A stretch of DNA of 10,252 nucleotides from Proteiniphilum sp. (GCA_016649795.1 JAENWZ010000064.1:1-10252), one strand, 5' to 3'. Shown: positions 1 through 7,204, counted from the first letter of the stretch. Notes: generated by a model from the letters alone, not told the origin. Translations and numbers: made by a program.

Positions 1-171
1 AAAGGATTTGAAATTGTTCATGGTGATAACACCAGCGAATTTGTCACTGTCAGAGGTATTGAGTGGCCGCAATTCTTGTTGGTCATAAAACTGACGAATC
101 ATGAAAATCAATGGTTGGTAGATGGATCAGGGGTAATCAATATTCCGAAAAAAAAGAGAGCTGACAGATAA
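1..171 (+). CDS. C-terminal fragment of an unidentified protein
   Basis: The frame is open from the first base and ends at TAA (169-171), giving 56 residues of a gene that begins left of the window. The visible part alternates hydrophobic and polar residues in a beta-strand-like pattern (FVTVRGIEWPQFLLVIKL, then QWLVDGSGVINIP) and ends in a basic tail (KKKRADR). The QWLVDG-type ending resembles the last strand of small NTF2-like or DUF3828-like exported proteins, but this is only an impression and I do not assign a function. A short signal-peptide ORF follows 44 bases downstream on the same strand, so the two may share a transcript. The base composition is AT-rich compared with the genes further right. 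Confidence 0.6.
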   Translation, partial: KGFEIVHGDNTSEFVTVRGIEWPQFLLVIKLTNHENQWLVDGSGVINIPKKKRADR

Positions 172-215
172 AATTGCAGATGTGCAATAATGAGTATAAA
201 ATAATAAAATAAAAA

Positions 216-326
216 ATGAATAAAAAACGATTAACACTGACAGTTCTTCTACTTGGATTAATTTCAAGTATCTATGGACAAAACCTCAATGAGTTTACTT
301 CCTTACTGGAGAATTCTGCAAGTTGA
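216..326 (+). pseudogene. 36-codon signal-peptide ORF, probable 5' remnant of an exported protein gene
   Basis: An ATG at 216 opens a 36-codon frame ending at TGA (324-326). Residues 1-22 form a textbook Sec signal peptide: a basic start (MNKKR), a hydrophobic core (LTLTVLLLGLISS) and a Bacteroidota-style end IYGQ. Only about 15 residues follow (NLNEFTSLLENSAS after the Q), too few for a normal exported domain. The stop lies 10 bases from the 3' end of the convergent acyl-CoA dehydrogenase gene, so no further coding sequence exists downstream. The simplest reading is the surviving 5' end of a gene whose body was lost by rearrangement. A genuine small secreted peptide is the alternative. No Bacteroidota promoter match is visible in the 44 bases upstream, so it may be cotranscribed with the preceding gene. 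Confidence 0.45.
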
Positions 327-336
327 ATGATTCTTT

Positions 337-1878
337 TCAAACAAACTGAATCCAGTCACTCTTCTCCTGATAATCTTCAATAACCGAACTTTTGTCATCG
401 AACGAAAAGCCGGCCATAAGTTTTGAAATGTCTTGCTGCAACATGGTTATTGCTCCATCTATCAAATCTTTACGGAAACCTTTTTGTGCCAGATCCAACA
501 CTTGATTCAAAGAGATGATGCGTCCAATCACTTTTCCCATTCCCACCGTGTTACGTTGAGACATCTCCATATCCAGATTGAAATTCATCAGATCTTTCAC
601 ATAATCTACCGCTTTATCGGTCAAATCATATCCTTTCATAAATTGGAGAACATTCTTCTCTTTGGCCCGTTTCATTAATTTCATCAATCCTTCCGTGATT
701 TGTGCATACAGGATATCATTTGAACCCTCGAAGATTTGAAAAGGACGACTATCCATTGTGGCACGGCCAACAATGTGATTCATTTTGTAAGATTTAGCTC
801 CTATCAACTGCATTGCCGATTGTGCTGCTTCCTGCATTAAGTCAGTAATCACACTTTTAACTGCGTTGGCTTCCAAACCATGCGGCGCCATATCTTTATG
901 CGTGCTAACTTTGTCGCTGCTGTTGACACACATGGCCGTGCAAACAGTATAGGATGCTTGCAGTTTTGATAATCGGTGCTGTACCTGGTCGTAACTTAAA
1001 AGACTTCGACCTCCGACAAAGCGCTGCCTGCAATGCGCCATGGCCTCATCAAGCATGCGATGAATGAATCCCATTCCCATTCCCGGGAATTGCATCCTGC
1101 TACCATGCAGCAAGTCAAGCATCATCTTTATGCCGGTGGTATGAGGTTGCAATTTGTGCGTGGCAGGAACTTCTAAATCGATGCGATTTTTACCGTAAGG
1201 TATGGAATATAACCCTAAGTTCTCGAAGACCTCTTCAACTACAATTCCCTGTCCCGGTGCGTTGATATCAACCAGGAAAAAATCAATATCACGCTGTAGA
1301 TCGCCTGTCTTGCTTTGTCGACGTGCTGTCATCAACCAATAATCGGCCCAACCGGTTAATCCGGCCCAATGCTTCGTTCCTTTCAAATGATACTTACCCT
1401 CTTTTTCTCTGTACGAAGTTTGCATGTTCAATGCATCACTGCCGAAGTCGGGCTCGGTGATCATGAGCCCACCCATGGTCTGCTCTTCTAAAAACCTTTT
1501 GAACACGGGGGCTTTCACCTCTTCTTGCCCATACTTGGCGAAAGGCTGCAAAAACAATGCAGCGTTGATCCCAAAAGTCAGACAAAGCGCCAATGATTCG
1601 TAGGATACTGTTGCCAGCAATTGAAGAATCTCGTGCGTCAATGCGCCACGACCACCATACTCTTTTTTGATACAAACGGAGAGCGGATTGATTGACATTA
1701 TTTCCTGCAGGACAAAAGGAGGCAAGCCTCGTTCATTCTCCATCTGGTCAATATTGGCACGATGATGAAAAACCAATTCCATTTTAGTTTTTAAATCATT
1801 CATCAAGTCTGCAATAGGCCTGATATTGCTATTGGCGTTTTGATGAGAGGAGGATATATCGGATTGAGTGTAAGACAT
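337..1878 (-). CDS. Acyl-CoA dehydrogenase family protein
   Basis: A 513-residue flavoprotein predicted to catalyse FAD-dependent alpha,beta-dehydrogenation of an acyl-CoA, passing electrons to electron-transfer flavoprotein in the cytoplasm. The N-terminal helical domain (about residues 25-135) leads into the FAD/substrate signature ITEPDFGSD (140-148) and the beta-domain segment GTKHWAGLTGWADYW (167-181). The C-terminal helical domain includes QIFEGSND (381-388), whose E384 matches the catalytic glutamate of medium-chain acyl-CoA dehydrogenase (YEGT motif). All core features are intact. It is longer than the usual 380-residue enzymes: about 110 residues follow the catalytic glutamate and form an extra, probably helical, C-terminal segment. 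The chain length of its substrate cannot be read from sequence. No ETF or thiolase gene is adjacent. It is divergent from the gene at 2061, with a palindrome 22 bases upstream of its start that may control it. Confidence 0.93.
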   Translation of the reverse strand: MSYTQSDISSSHQNANSNIRPIADLMNDLKTKMELVFHHRANIDQMENERGLPPFVLQEIMSINPLSVCIKKEYGGRGALTHEILQLLATVSYESLALCLTFGINAALFLQPFAKYGQEEVKAPVFKRFLEEQTMGGLMITEPDFGSDALNMQTSYREKEGKYHLKGTKHWAGLTGWADYWLMTARRQSKTGDLQRDIDFFLVDINAPGQGIVVEEVFENLGLYSIPYGKNRIDLEVPATHKLQPHTTGIKMMLDLLHGSRMQFPGMGMGFIHRMLDEAMAHCRQRFVGGRSLLSYDQVQHRLSKLQASYTVCTAMCVNSSDKVSTHKDMAPHGLEANAVKSVITDLMQEAAQSAMQLIGAKSYKMNHIVGRATMDSRPFQIFEGSNDILYAQITEGLMKLMKRAKEKNVLQFMKGYDLTDKAVDYVKDLMNFNLDMEMSQRNTVGMGKVIGRIISLNQVLDLAQKGFRKDLIDGAITMLQQDISKLMAGFSFDDKSSVIEDYQEKSDWIQFV

Positions 1879-1899
1879 AAAAAAAACAATTAAATAATA

Positions 1900-1927
1900 A
1901 TTTTAGTTGGTTTCGACCCACTAAAAT
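1900..1927. promoter_or_regulatory. 28-bp imperfect palindrome, candidate operator
   Basis: The left arm ATTTTAGT-t-GGT (1900-1911) and right arm ACC-c-ACTAAAAT (1916-1927) are inverted complements, with one mismatch (1908/1919) and a 4-base centre TTCG. Eleven of the twelve arm positions pair. It lies 22 bases upstream of the acyl-CoA dehydrogenase start and about 80 bases upstream of the divergent promoter at 2005. The length and symmetry suit a dimeric repressor such as TetR/AcrR-type regulators, which often control acyl-CoA metabolism genes. No regulator gene is in the window, so the binding partner is unknown. It could also fold as an RNA hairpin if transcribed. Confidence 0.45.
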
Positions 1928-1939
1928 ATTTAAACAATT

Positions 1940-1957
1940 TCAACTGAATAAAGTTGA
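1940..1957. repeat. Small inverted repeat in the divergent spacer
   Basis: Six-base arms TCAACT (1940-1945) and AGTTGA (1952-1957) flank a 6-base centre. It sits 12 bases to the right of the larger palindrome, in the same AT-rich spacer. A 6-bp dyad can occur by chance in such sequence, so its significance rests mainly on being close to the larger dyad. Confidence 0.3.
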
Positions 1958-2004
1958 GAGGAAAAAACTTACTATCAAAATGCCGTGATTTATCAAAGTT
2001 TCGC

Positions 2005-2012
2005 TATTTTTG
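2005..2012 (+). promoter_or_regulatory. Bacteroidota -7 promoter element for the MG2/plug gene
   Basis: TATTTTTG matches the TAnnTTTG -7 consensus of the Bacteroidota primary sigma factor. No convincing TTTG -33 element is seen 19-21 bases upstream. Transcription would begin near 2018-2020, leaving almost no leader for the ATG at 2025. This supports the in-frame ATG at 2061 as the true start. Confidence 0.55.
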
Positions 2013-2060
2013 CAATAATTTCTAATGAATCAAGGTGTTGGATTACTCTTTTACCCTGTT

Positions 2061-4718
2061 ATGAAAAAAACAAGCCTCATTTTATTCTTATTCATGCTTG
2101 GGCATATGATCAGTGCGCAAGAGCAGGTGATCGTTACTGATTCTGTGGAGTTACGCCTGCAACAACAGCTGATCGCTTTTCCACAGGAGAAGATCTATGT
2201 GCAGACAGACAAATCGAGTTATCTCTCGGGCGAACGAATCTGGCTCCGTGCACATATGGTGGATGCGTTCACCCATCAGCCTGCATTTATTAGTCGTTAC
2301 ATCTATATTGAACTGATCAATCCCCTGGATGACCTGGTAAAACGGATCAAGATCCGTCCCGATAGTACCGGAGCCTATTCCGGGCACATCGATCTGGAGG
2401 ATGATCTTGTCCAGGGTGCCTATACCCTGCGGGCTTACACAATATTCATGCGAAACATGGGCGAGGATTATTTCTTTCGTAAGATTGTACAGGTGCTCGA
2501 CCCGTTTTCTTTGCAGCTGGAACCATTGGTATCGTTCGATGTGGAGAAAAATGATCTTCATGTTTCAATGCAATTCCTTGACCGGCAAAACAGTGACACC
2601 ATAATGCCAGAGGTTGTAACCTGTAAAGTTGGGCACAGAGCAATCAAAACACTCAAACCGAAGAATAACAGCATGTATAATCTGGATGTACGGCTGTCAG
2701 ACAAAGATACAAACAGAACCCTGCTGCTGGGTCTTATCTATAAAGGCCGTAAATACAACCGATACTACACAATCCCCTTCGATCAGGCCGATTATGATCT
2801 GCAGTTCTTCCCCGAAGGGGGATATCTCATTCCCGGGGTAACTTCACAGGTAGCATTTAAAGCACTAAACGGCGATGGTTTAAGTACAAATATTTCAGGA
2901 ACATTATATGATTCGGCTGATCGTGAAGTTCTTATATTCAAGAGTCTGCATCTGGGGATGGGCTTCTTTCATTTTATTCCTTCTGAGAATGAAACATATC
3001 ATGTTATCTGCCGTAACGAATCCGGAACCTCTAAACGATTCGAATTGCCCGTACCTCAGCCCAAAGCGCATGTCGTTACAATGCGCAACGCGGGAAACCA
3101 GTTAAGGATAACGCATAGTAGAGGGACTGAATCGGCCCAGGAGAGTGTGTCGCTGCTTATTCACCATAAAGGACTGGTGCTGTTTCATGAAAGGTGGAAT
3201 CCGGAGAAAGAGATGTACAGCATTGCAAACAAGGAGCTGCCTACAGGCGTTTTGAATATCTTACTGCTGAATGCAAAGCAGGAGGTGCTGAGCGAGCGTC
3301 TTCTTTTCAACCTGGGCGAAGATGAGTTTGCTCTCATACAGTCCGATAAGCCAAATTCTTCCTATCAGCGGAGAGCGCATGTTTCGATCGCGTTAAAGCT
3401 GACCAACCCGGATCTCAACCCCATCTCCGGTAACATTGCAGTGTCGGTCACTGACAAAGAGGCGGTAGTCCTGGACAGTACGACCAATATCATCAGTACA
3501 TTGCTGCTCTCCTCTGAACTGAAGGGATACATAGAGTCGCCTGCATCCTATTTTAATGAGGAGAAAACGAACAAGCATGCCCTCGATGCCCTGATGCTGA
3601 CACAAGGATGGAGAAGGTACGATATACCGGCTGTTTTGAAGGGCGATATCAGTATACCTGATTCATTTGAGCCCGAGCTGACGCAAAGAGTGACGGGGAA
3701 AGCCGATGGTGTGTTCGGATCATTGAAAGAGGGGCAGATAAGCCTTATGGCCAAACTCGATACCCTGGTCAGCACAGAGCTCACTCAAGCTGATGACAAA
3801 GGCCGGTTCGCGTTCAATGTGGAATATCCGGAGGGAACAACGATTCTGGTCCAGTCAAGGAGTAAAAAAGGAGGATCATTCAATTCAATCAGTATCGATC
3901 AGGAAACATTTCCGCCCCTTCAGGGTACAGGAATACCGTTGAGATCAGATGCTGTCAACCGGTTTAACACGAACCAGGATCCTTATCTGATAATCGCCAA
4001 TGAGGACTATACACAGAAAAATGGCATTCGCACTATTTTATTGGATGAATTCACGGTCACCGCTCAAAGCCAGGAGAAATACAAAGAATCGGTGTTTTAT
4101 TCTCCTCTCAGCGCCTCAGGGGTTCAAACAGCCGAAGACATAGAGAAGATGGCTGTATCCAGTCTGCGGTCGTTGTTGTACCGCCAGCCGGGAATCATTA
4201 TCAGAGGTGATATGGTGACCACAACCCGGTCTCAATTGCCTGTACTATTTGTGATCGACGACATGAACTTTGAAAATTTCTCCGGACAAATGGACGGCAT
4301 TGATGTATCTTCCATCGAGAGCATTTTTGTATTGAAAGACAACACCTCCATGCCGGGTTATTACCCCAATACCAGCGGAGCAGTGGTTATCACCACGAAA
4401 ATAGGCGGATACCAGGGTTCCGTACGCAGGCCTCCCAGCATAGATGATTTTATTCCGCTCGGTTATCAGGAAACGGCCCATTTCTATGCTCCCACGTACG
4501 AAACACCGGAACAAACAGAATCTTCATTACCGGACCTCCGCACCACCATCTTCTGGAAACCCAATGTGCAGTTCTCTGAGCAGGGCGAGGCCGTGATCGA
4601 TTTCTATTCTGCCGATACGCCGACAGTATATCAGGTGACAGGAGAAGGGGTTAGCAACAACGGTAAGCTGATTCGTCTAACGGAAGAGATCACCGTGGAA
4701 GGCAGCAGTATACGGTGA
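2061..4718 (+). CDS. Exported MG2-like / TonB-plug-domain protein without a beta-barrel
   Basis: From ATG 2061 the product has 885 residues. This start is preferred over the in-frame ATG at 2025 because it puts a signal peptide (MKKTSLILFLFMLGHMISAQ) at the N-terminus and fits the promoter. Residues about 36-150 (IYVQTDKSSYLSGERIWLRA, then GAYTLRAYT) resemble the MG2 domain of alpha-2-macroglobulins. The middle (150-650) is beta-rich and contains DALMLTQGWRRYD (509-521), a motif I associate with this Bacteroidota group. Residues about 690-780 resemble a TonB-receptor plug (RSLLYRQPGIIIRG, PVLFVIDDM, IESIFVLKD, then SGAVVITTK). The last 50 residues (TIFWKPNVQF, GEAVIDFYSAD) form a short beta domain. 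No 22-strand barrel follows, so it cannot be a transporter alone. It is probably an outer-membrane-associated periplasmic protein; the function is unknown. It is monocistronic, converging with the gene at 4755. Confidence 0.85.
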   Translation: MKKTSLILFLFMLGHMISAQEQVIVTDSVELRLQQQLIAFPQEKIYVQTDKSSYLSGERIWLRAHMVDAFTHQPAFISRYIYIELINPLDDLVKRIKIRPDSTGAYSGHIDLEDDLVQGAYTLRAYTIFMRNMGEDYFFRKIVQVLDPFSLQLEPLVSFDVEKNDLHVSMQFLDRQNSDTIMPEVVTCKVGHRAIKTLKPKNNSMYNLDVRLSDKDTNRTLLLGLIYKGRKYNRYYTIPFDQADYDLQFFPEGGYLIPGVTSQVAFKALNGDGLSTNISGTLYDSADREVLIFKSLHLGMGFFHFIPSENETYHVICRNESGTSKRFELPVPQPKAHVVTMRNAGNQLRITHSRGTESAQESVSLLIHHKGLVLFHERWNPEKEMYSIANKELPTGVLNILLLNAKQEVLSERLLFNLGEDEFALIQSDKPNSSYQRRAHVSIALKLTNPDLNPISGNIAVSVTDKEAVVLDSTTNIISTLLLSSELKGYIESPASYFNEEKTNKHALDALMLTQGWRRYDIPAVLKGDISIPDSFEPELTQRVTGKADGVFGSLKEGQISLMAKLDTLVSTELTQADDKGRFAFNVEYPEGTTILVQSRSKKGGSFNSISIDQETFPPLQGTGIPLRSDAVNRFNTNQDPYLIIANEDYTQKNGIRTILLDEFTVTAQSQEKYKESVFYSPLSASGVQTAEDIEKMAVSSLRSLLYRQPGIIIRGDMVTTTRSQLPVLFVIDDMNFENFSGQMDGIDVSSIESIFVLKDNTSMPGYYPNTSGAVVITTKIGGYQGSVRRPPSIDDFIPLGYQETAHFYAPTYETPEQTESSLPDLRTTIFWKPNVQFSEQGEAVIDFYSADTPTVYQVTGEGVSNNGKLIRLTEEITVEGSSIR

Positions 4719-4754
4719 AAATACCAGGCTGACGGACAGACAGACTGATGCAGC

Positions 4755-5447
4755 TTACTCAAGCTCTTTCACCCTGATATTTCTGAATTTAAGCACTGTG
4801 TTATGTCCCAGAAAGGCGATGTGTCCTTTCTTATACAACAGTGTTTTGGGGATCTTATCCTCCGGCACATCTTTGAGTACCTCCTCAATATCCGTATCCA
4901 GGATGGTGCTTCCGTTTAACAGAATCCTGATGTGGCTGCCCCGTGCAATCACCTCCTGGTAGTTCCATTCTCCTGCCGGTTTCAGGAATCCTCTTTTCGC
5001 CGGAACCCATCCGTAGAGGGATCCATGGTATTGATAAGGCTTCAGGTTGGCATAGACAGGTGCTGAATTGTCGAGGATCTGCAACTCCATGCCGTCGTAG
5101 CCTCTATCCGTTGTCACCATCTTATGCCTCAGGCCAAGACCGCTGTTGGCTTCAGGTGTAAGCAGAAATTCAAACCGGAGAATAAAATCACCAAATTTTT
5201 TTTTGCTGTATAGATTACCGTGACCACCGGCAGGACGCATGACGATACAACCATCTTCCACGATATATTCGTTTGTATTACTTGTCCAGTGAGACATATC
5301 TGTTCCATCGAAAAGTATTTCATAACCCTTTATCCTCTCTTGCAGGGACAGACTGTATCTGTCTGTGTGACCCCCTGAATGGATGGATGAACAGCCGGTC
5401 ATGATCAAAAGCAGAGAGATCATTAAATATTGTTTCATATTCCTCAT
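4755..5447 (-). CDS. DUF1080 / 3-keto-disaccharide hydrolase family lipoprotein
   Basis: A 230-residue lipoprotein: residues 5-18 are a hydrophobic signal and TGC places the lipidated cysteine at C19. No acidic export signal follows the cysteine, so a periplasm-facing location is likely (inference). The rest is one concanavalin-like DUF1080 domain (PF06439) with its usual landmarks: LFDGTDMSHW (45-54), NSGLGLR (101-107), ELQILD (121-126), HGSLYG (141-146), GEWN (159-162) and a closing GHIAFLGHNTVLKFRNI (208-224). Characterised members hydrolyse 3-keto-glycosides. The start ATG overlaps the TGA of the upstream oxidoreductase (ATGA, 5444-5447), so translation is probably coupled; Met4 is an alternative start. 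An A9 run encodes K82-K84. The oxidoreductase neighbour could supply the keto substrate. Confidence 0.88.
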   Translation of the reverse strand: MRNMKQYLMISLLLIMTGCSSIHSGGHTDRYSLSLQERIKGYEILFDGTDMSHWTSNTNEYIVEDGCIVMRPAGGHGNLYSKKKFGDFILRFEFLLTPEANSGLGLRHKMVTTDRGYDGMELQILDNSAPVYANLKPYQYHGSLYGWVPAKRGFLKPAGEWNYQEVIARGSHIRILLNGSTILDTDIEEVLKDVPEDKIPKTLLYKKGHIAFLGHNTVLKFRNIRVKELE

Positions 5448-6796
5448 TGATAATGTTTCTTTATTGTTAGCTCTTCTGCATCCCAGTAAACAGCCTGGTT
5501 ACGTTGACAACTCTCATTGCTCAACAGGGCAGGTGCGCTCGATCGTACACCGAAAAGCACATCAGCGGTCAGGGGTGTGTTGTTCCTGATCCCGTTAAAG
5601 AAATTCAGGAAATGATGATGGTGTCCTCCCCTGTAACCCTCTACTGCCCGATAGACAAACTCACGGGGAGTGATTCTCTCCGCTTTCTGAATATATTCTC
5701 CCACCTGATCCTGTATCTCTGCCTTTCTCTCCTCCAGATCGTAGGTAGTCTTTAAAATCACTTCATTCCACCCTACCTCAAGTGTACCAAGAGAGCCGGT
5801 AATCATGAAACTGGTGCTTCCCCATTTTTTAGATATCCCGTCCACATAATTGGCACCCAGTGAGAGCGTGAATGCACCGGCGTTGTTTCTGTCGGGATAA
5901 TCAAAGTAACCGAGCATAATGTCGGGAGTATCACGCGATCCGTCGGTATAGTGGTGTATGCCTCCGGTGGTATATACCTTGTCCGGCCCCACTGCATCCA
6001 TGATATAGTGTACACTGGAGATGACATGGACAAACAAATCCCCTGCTATAGTGGTACCATAGTCCTTCCAGTTGCGCCACGCGAGGAACCGCTGAGCATC
6101 GAAAGCTCTTTTGGGTGCATTACCCAGGAAGCGGTCCCACCAGATTGTCTGCGGATTGGCGTCGTCAGGAGCGACGAAAGAGTTGAGCCTGCCGGGTGCA
6201 CCGGTGAACTGTCCGTCGATGCGGTTCACTTTTCCGATGATGCCGTTCTGAATTAAAACCCTGGCCACCTTGTTACCCACTGAGGCCATTCCCTGACTGC
6301 CTATCTGGAAAAAAGATTGATTCCTGTTACGCACCTCTATCAGTTTTTTTCCCTCGTTCAATTGATGTATGACCGGTTTCTCGCAATAGACATGTTTTCC
6401 CGCGTTCATCGCTTCGATGGCAATAGGCTGATGCCAGTGATCAGGAGTGGCGATGATCACCGCATCCACCTGCTTCATAGCCAGTATCTCACGGTAATCT
6501 TTTGTAAGAAACAGTTCATTGCCCCATTGCCTCTTTGCCTCTTCCAGTCGTTTGTCATAGAGGTCACAAACGGCAACCAGCTTCACTCCGCCGACAGATA
6601 ATGCCGTCCTTGTATCAGAGGTCCCCATCCCGCCCTTACCAATCAGAGCGATCTGAATCATTGAATTGGCATTGATCGCAGCTTTGCCTGAGCGGATAAA
6701 ATCACTTGGCGTTGAAAACAGTGGTGATGTGTAAAGGGTAACAGTCCCCAGAGCCATGTTCTTGATAAATTTTCTCCTTGTTGTTTGCTTGTCCAT
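5444..6796 (-). CDS. Tat-exported Gfo/Idh/MocA family oxidoreductase
   Basis: An NAD(P)-dependent sugar oxidoreductase of the Gfo/Idh/MocA family, 450 residues from ATG 6796. The frame stays open to 6868, but the extra 24 residues would bury the signal, so Met at 6796 is chosen. TTRRKFIK (5-12) is a twin-arginine motif followed by a hydrophobic stretch, predicting export of the folded, cofactor-loaded enzyme as in Zymomonas glucose-fructose oxidoreductase. The Rossmann loop ALIGKGGMG lies at 50-58, ATPDHWHQ at 116-123 and CEKP at 138-141, whose lysine is the family's catalytic lysine. The C-terminal alpha/beta domain has GDLFVHVISSVHYIMD (252-267) in the catalytic-histidine region and a HHHH cluster at 392-395. 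It is the first gene of a coupled pair with the DUF1080 hydrolase. The substrate is not determinable from sequence; glycoside 3-oxidation is inferred from context. Confidence 0.9.
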   Translation of the reverse strand: MDKQTTRRKFIKNMALGTVTLYTSPLFSTPSDFIRSGKAAINANSMIQIALIGKGGMGTSDTRTALSVGGVKLVAVCDLYDKRLEEAKRQWGNELFLTKDYREILAMKQVDAVIIATPDHWHQPIAIEAMNAGKHVYCEKPVIHQLNEGKKLIEVRNRNQSFFQIGSQGMASVGNKVARVLIQNGIIGKVNRIDGQFTGAPGRLNSFVAPDDANPQTIWWDRFLGNAPKRAFDAQRFLAWRNWKDYGTTIAGDLFVHVISSVHYIMDAVGPDKVYTTGGIHHYTDGSRDTPDIMLGYFDYPDRNNAGAFTLSLGANYVDGISKKWGSTSFMITGSLGTLEVGWNEVILKTTYDLEERKAEIQDQVGEYIQKAERITPREFVYRAVEGYRGGHHHHFLNFFNGIRNNTPLTADVLFGVRSSAPALLSNESCQRNQAVYWDAEELTIKKHYQ

Positions 6797-6937
6797 AAGG
6801 TATTTATTTTTCGGTAAATGAATGCAGGTTCTATTGTGTAATCGGTAATACGGCCTATTGAAAACCATTTATAAAGTTAAATATTTGTCTATTGTATGAG
6901 GATTATCTGAAGAAAGAGAGGTTAAATCAAAACAAAC
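6797..6937. other. Non-coding spacer with three CTATTG repeats
   Basis: This 141-base stretch separates the tRNA pair from the coupled oxidoreductase/DUF1080 genes. It holds no convincing ORF, no exact TAnnTTTG element on the minus strand and no clear terminator hairpin for the tRNAs. CTATTG occurs at 6831-6836, 6855-6860 and 6889-6894; the outer two share TCTATTGT followed by one variable base and T. They could be a regulator's sites upstream of the operon or chance in AT-rich DNA. Without a visible promoter, read-through from the tRNA transcript into the operon is possible. Confidence 0.3.
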
Positions 6938-6940
6938 TGG

Positions 6941-7024
6941 TGCGCAGGATGAGACTCGAACTCACACGCCGTAACCGGCACTACCCCCTCAAAGTAGCGT
7001 GTATACCAATTTCACCACCTGCGC
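6941..7024 (-). tRNA. tRNA-Leu (anticodon GAG)
   Basis: An 84-base cloverleaf on the minus strand. The acceptor stem GCGCAGG pairs with CCTGCGC, the D arm is GTG/CAC around AAATTGGTATA, and the anticodon stem CTACT/GGTAG holds the loop TTGAGGG with anticodon GAG (6988-6990). A long type II variable arm and a T arm with TTCGAGT follow. The leucine discriminator A is present. A 3' CCA is encoded directly after it (6938-6940), unlike in its neighbour. It is the second of two tRNAs and probably shares a transcript with the one at 7033. Confidence 0.97.
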
Positions 7025-7032
7025 AAAAAAAG

Positions 7033-7116
7033 TGCCCGGAACAGGACTCGAACCTGCACGTCGTTACCAACACTAGTCCCTGAAACTAACGCGTCTACCA
7101 ATTTCGCCATCCGGGC
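7033..7116 (-). tRNA. tRNA-Leu (anticodon CAG)
   Basis: An 84-base type II tRNA. The acceptor GCCCGGA pairs with TCCGGGC, the D arm is GCG/CGC, and the anticodon stem TTAGT/ACTAG (one wobble pair) holds TTCAGGG with anticodon CAG (7080-7082). A long variable arm is followed by T stem GCAGG/CCTGT with loop TTCGAGT. The discriminator is A. No CCA is encoded (CTT follows), so CCA must be added after transcription. It is the promoter-proximal tRNA, 8 bases from the GAG tRNA. Confidence 0.97.
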
Positions 7117-7137
7117 ATTTCAAAAATATTTACAAGG

Positions 7138-7159
7138 GATCAGGCCGCTGCCTGTGATC
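7138..7159. repeat. Stem-loop in the tRNA leader
   Basis: GATC-A-GGC (7138-7145) can pair with GCC-T-GT-GATC (7150-7159) around a 4-base loop, leaving a 2-base bulge. No U-tract follows directly on either strand, so it is not a typical intrinsic terminator. It lies in the presumed leader between the promoter near 7205 and the first tRNA, and may be a processing structure or the weak 3' end of the upstream oxidoreductase transcript. Confidence 0.35.
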
Positions 7160-7204
7160 AGTTCAGATGAGATGCCGTAGAGCGTACTTTCTGAATTGCG
7201 GATG

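Noticed and set aside
2025..2060. Upstream in-frame ATG adding 12 residues to the MG2/plug protein
   Set aside because: It lies only about 12 bases beyond the -7 element and would put extra residues before a standard signal peptide; ATG 2061 fits better.
2151..2561. 136-codon minus-strand ORF inside the MG2/plug gene
   Set aside because: It is a shadow frame with no recognisable domain, wholly within a well-supported gene on the other strand.
4719..4754. Possible bidirectional terminator between convergent genes, with GACAGACAGAC repeat
   Set aside because: The 36-base gap has a short tandem repeat but no stable hairpin with a U-tract on either strand.
6797..6868. N-terminal extension of the oxidoreductase to the ATG at 6868
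   Set aside because: The 24 extra residues precede the twin-arginine signal and look like translated spacer; ATG 6796 gives a normal Tat leader.
6892..7083. 63-codon plus-strand ORF containing CPEQDSNLH
   Set aside because: It reads the complement of the two leucine tRNA genes; this peptide is a well-known false prediction antisense to tRNAs.
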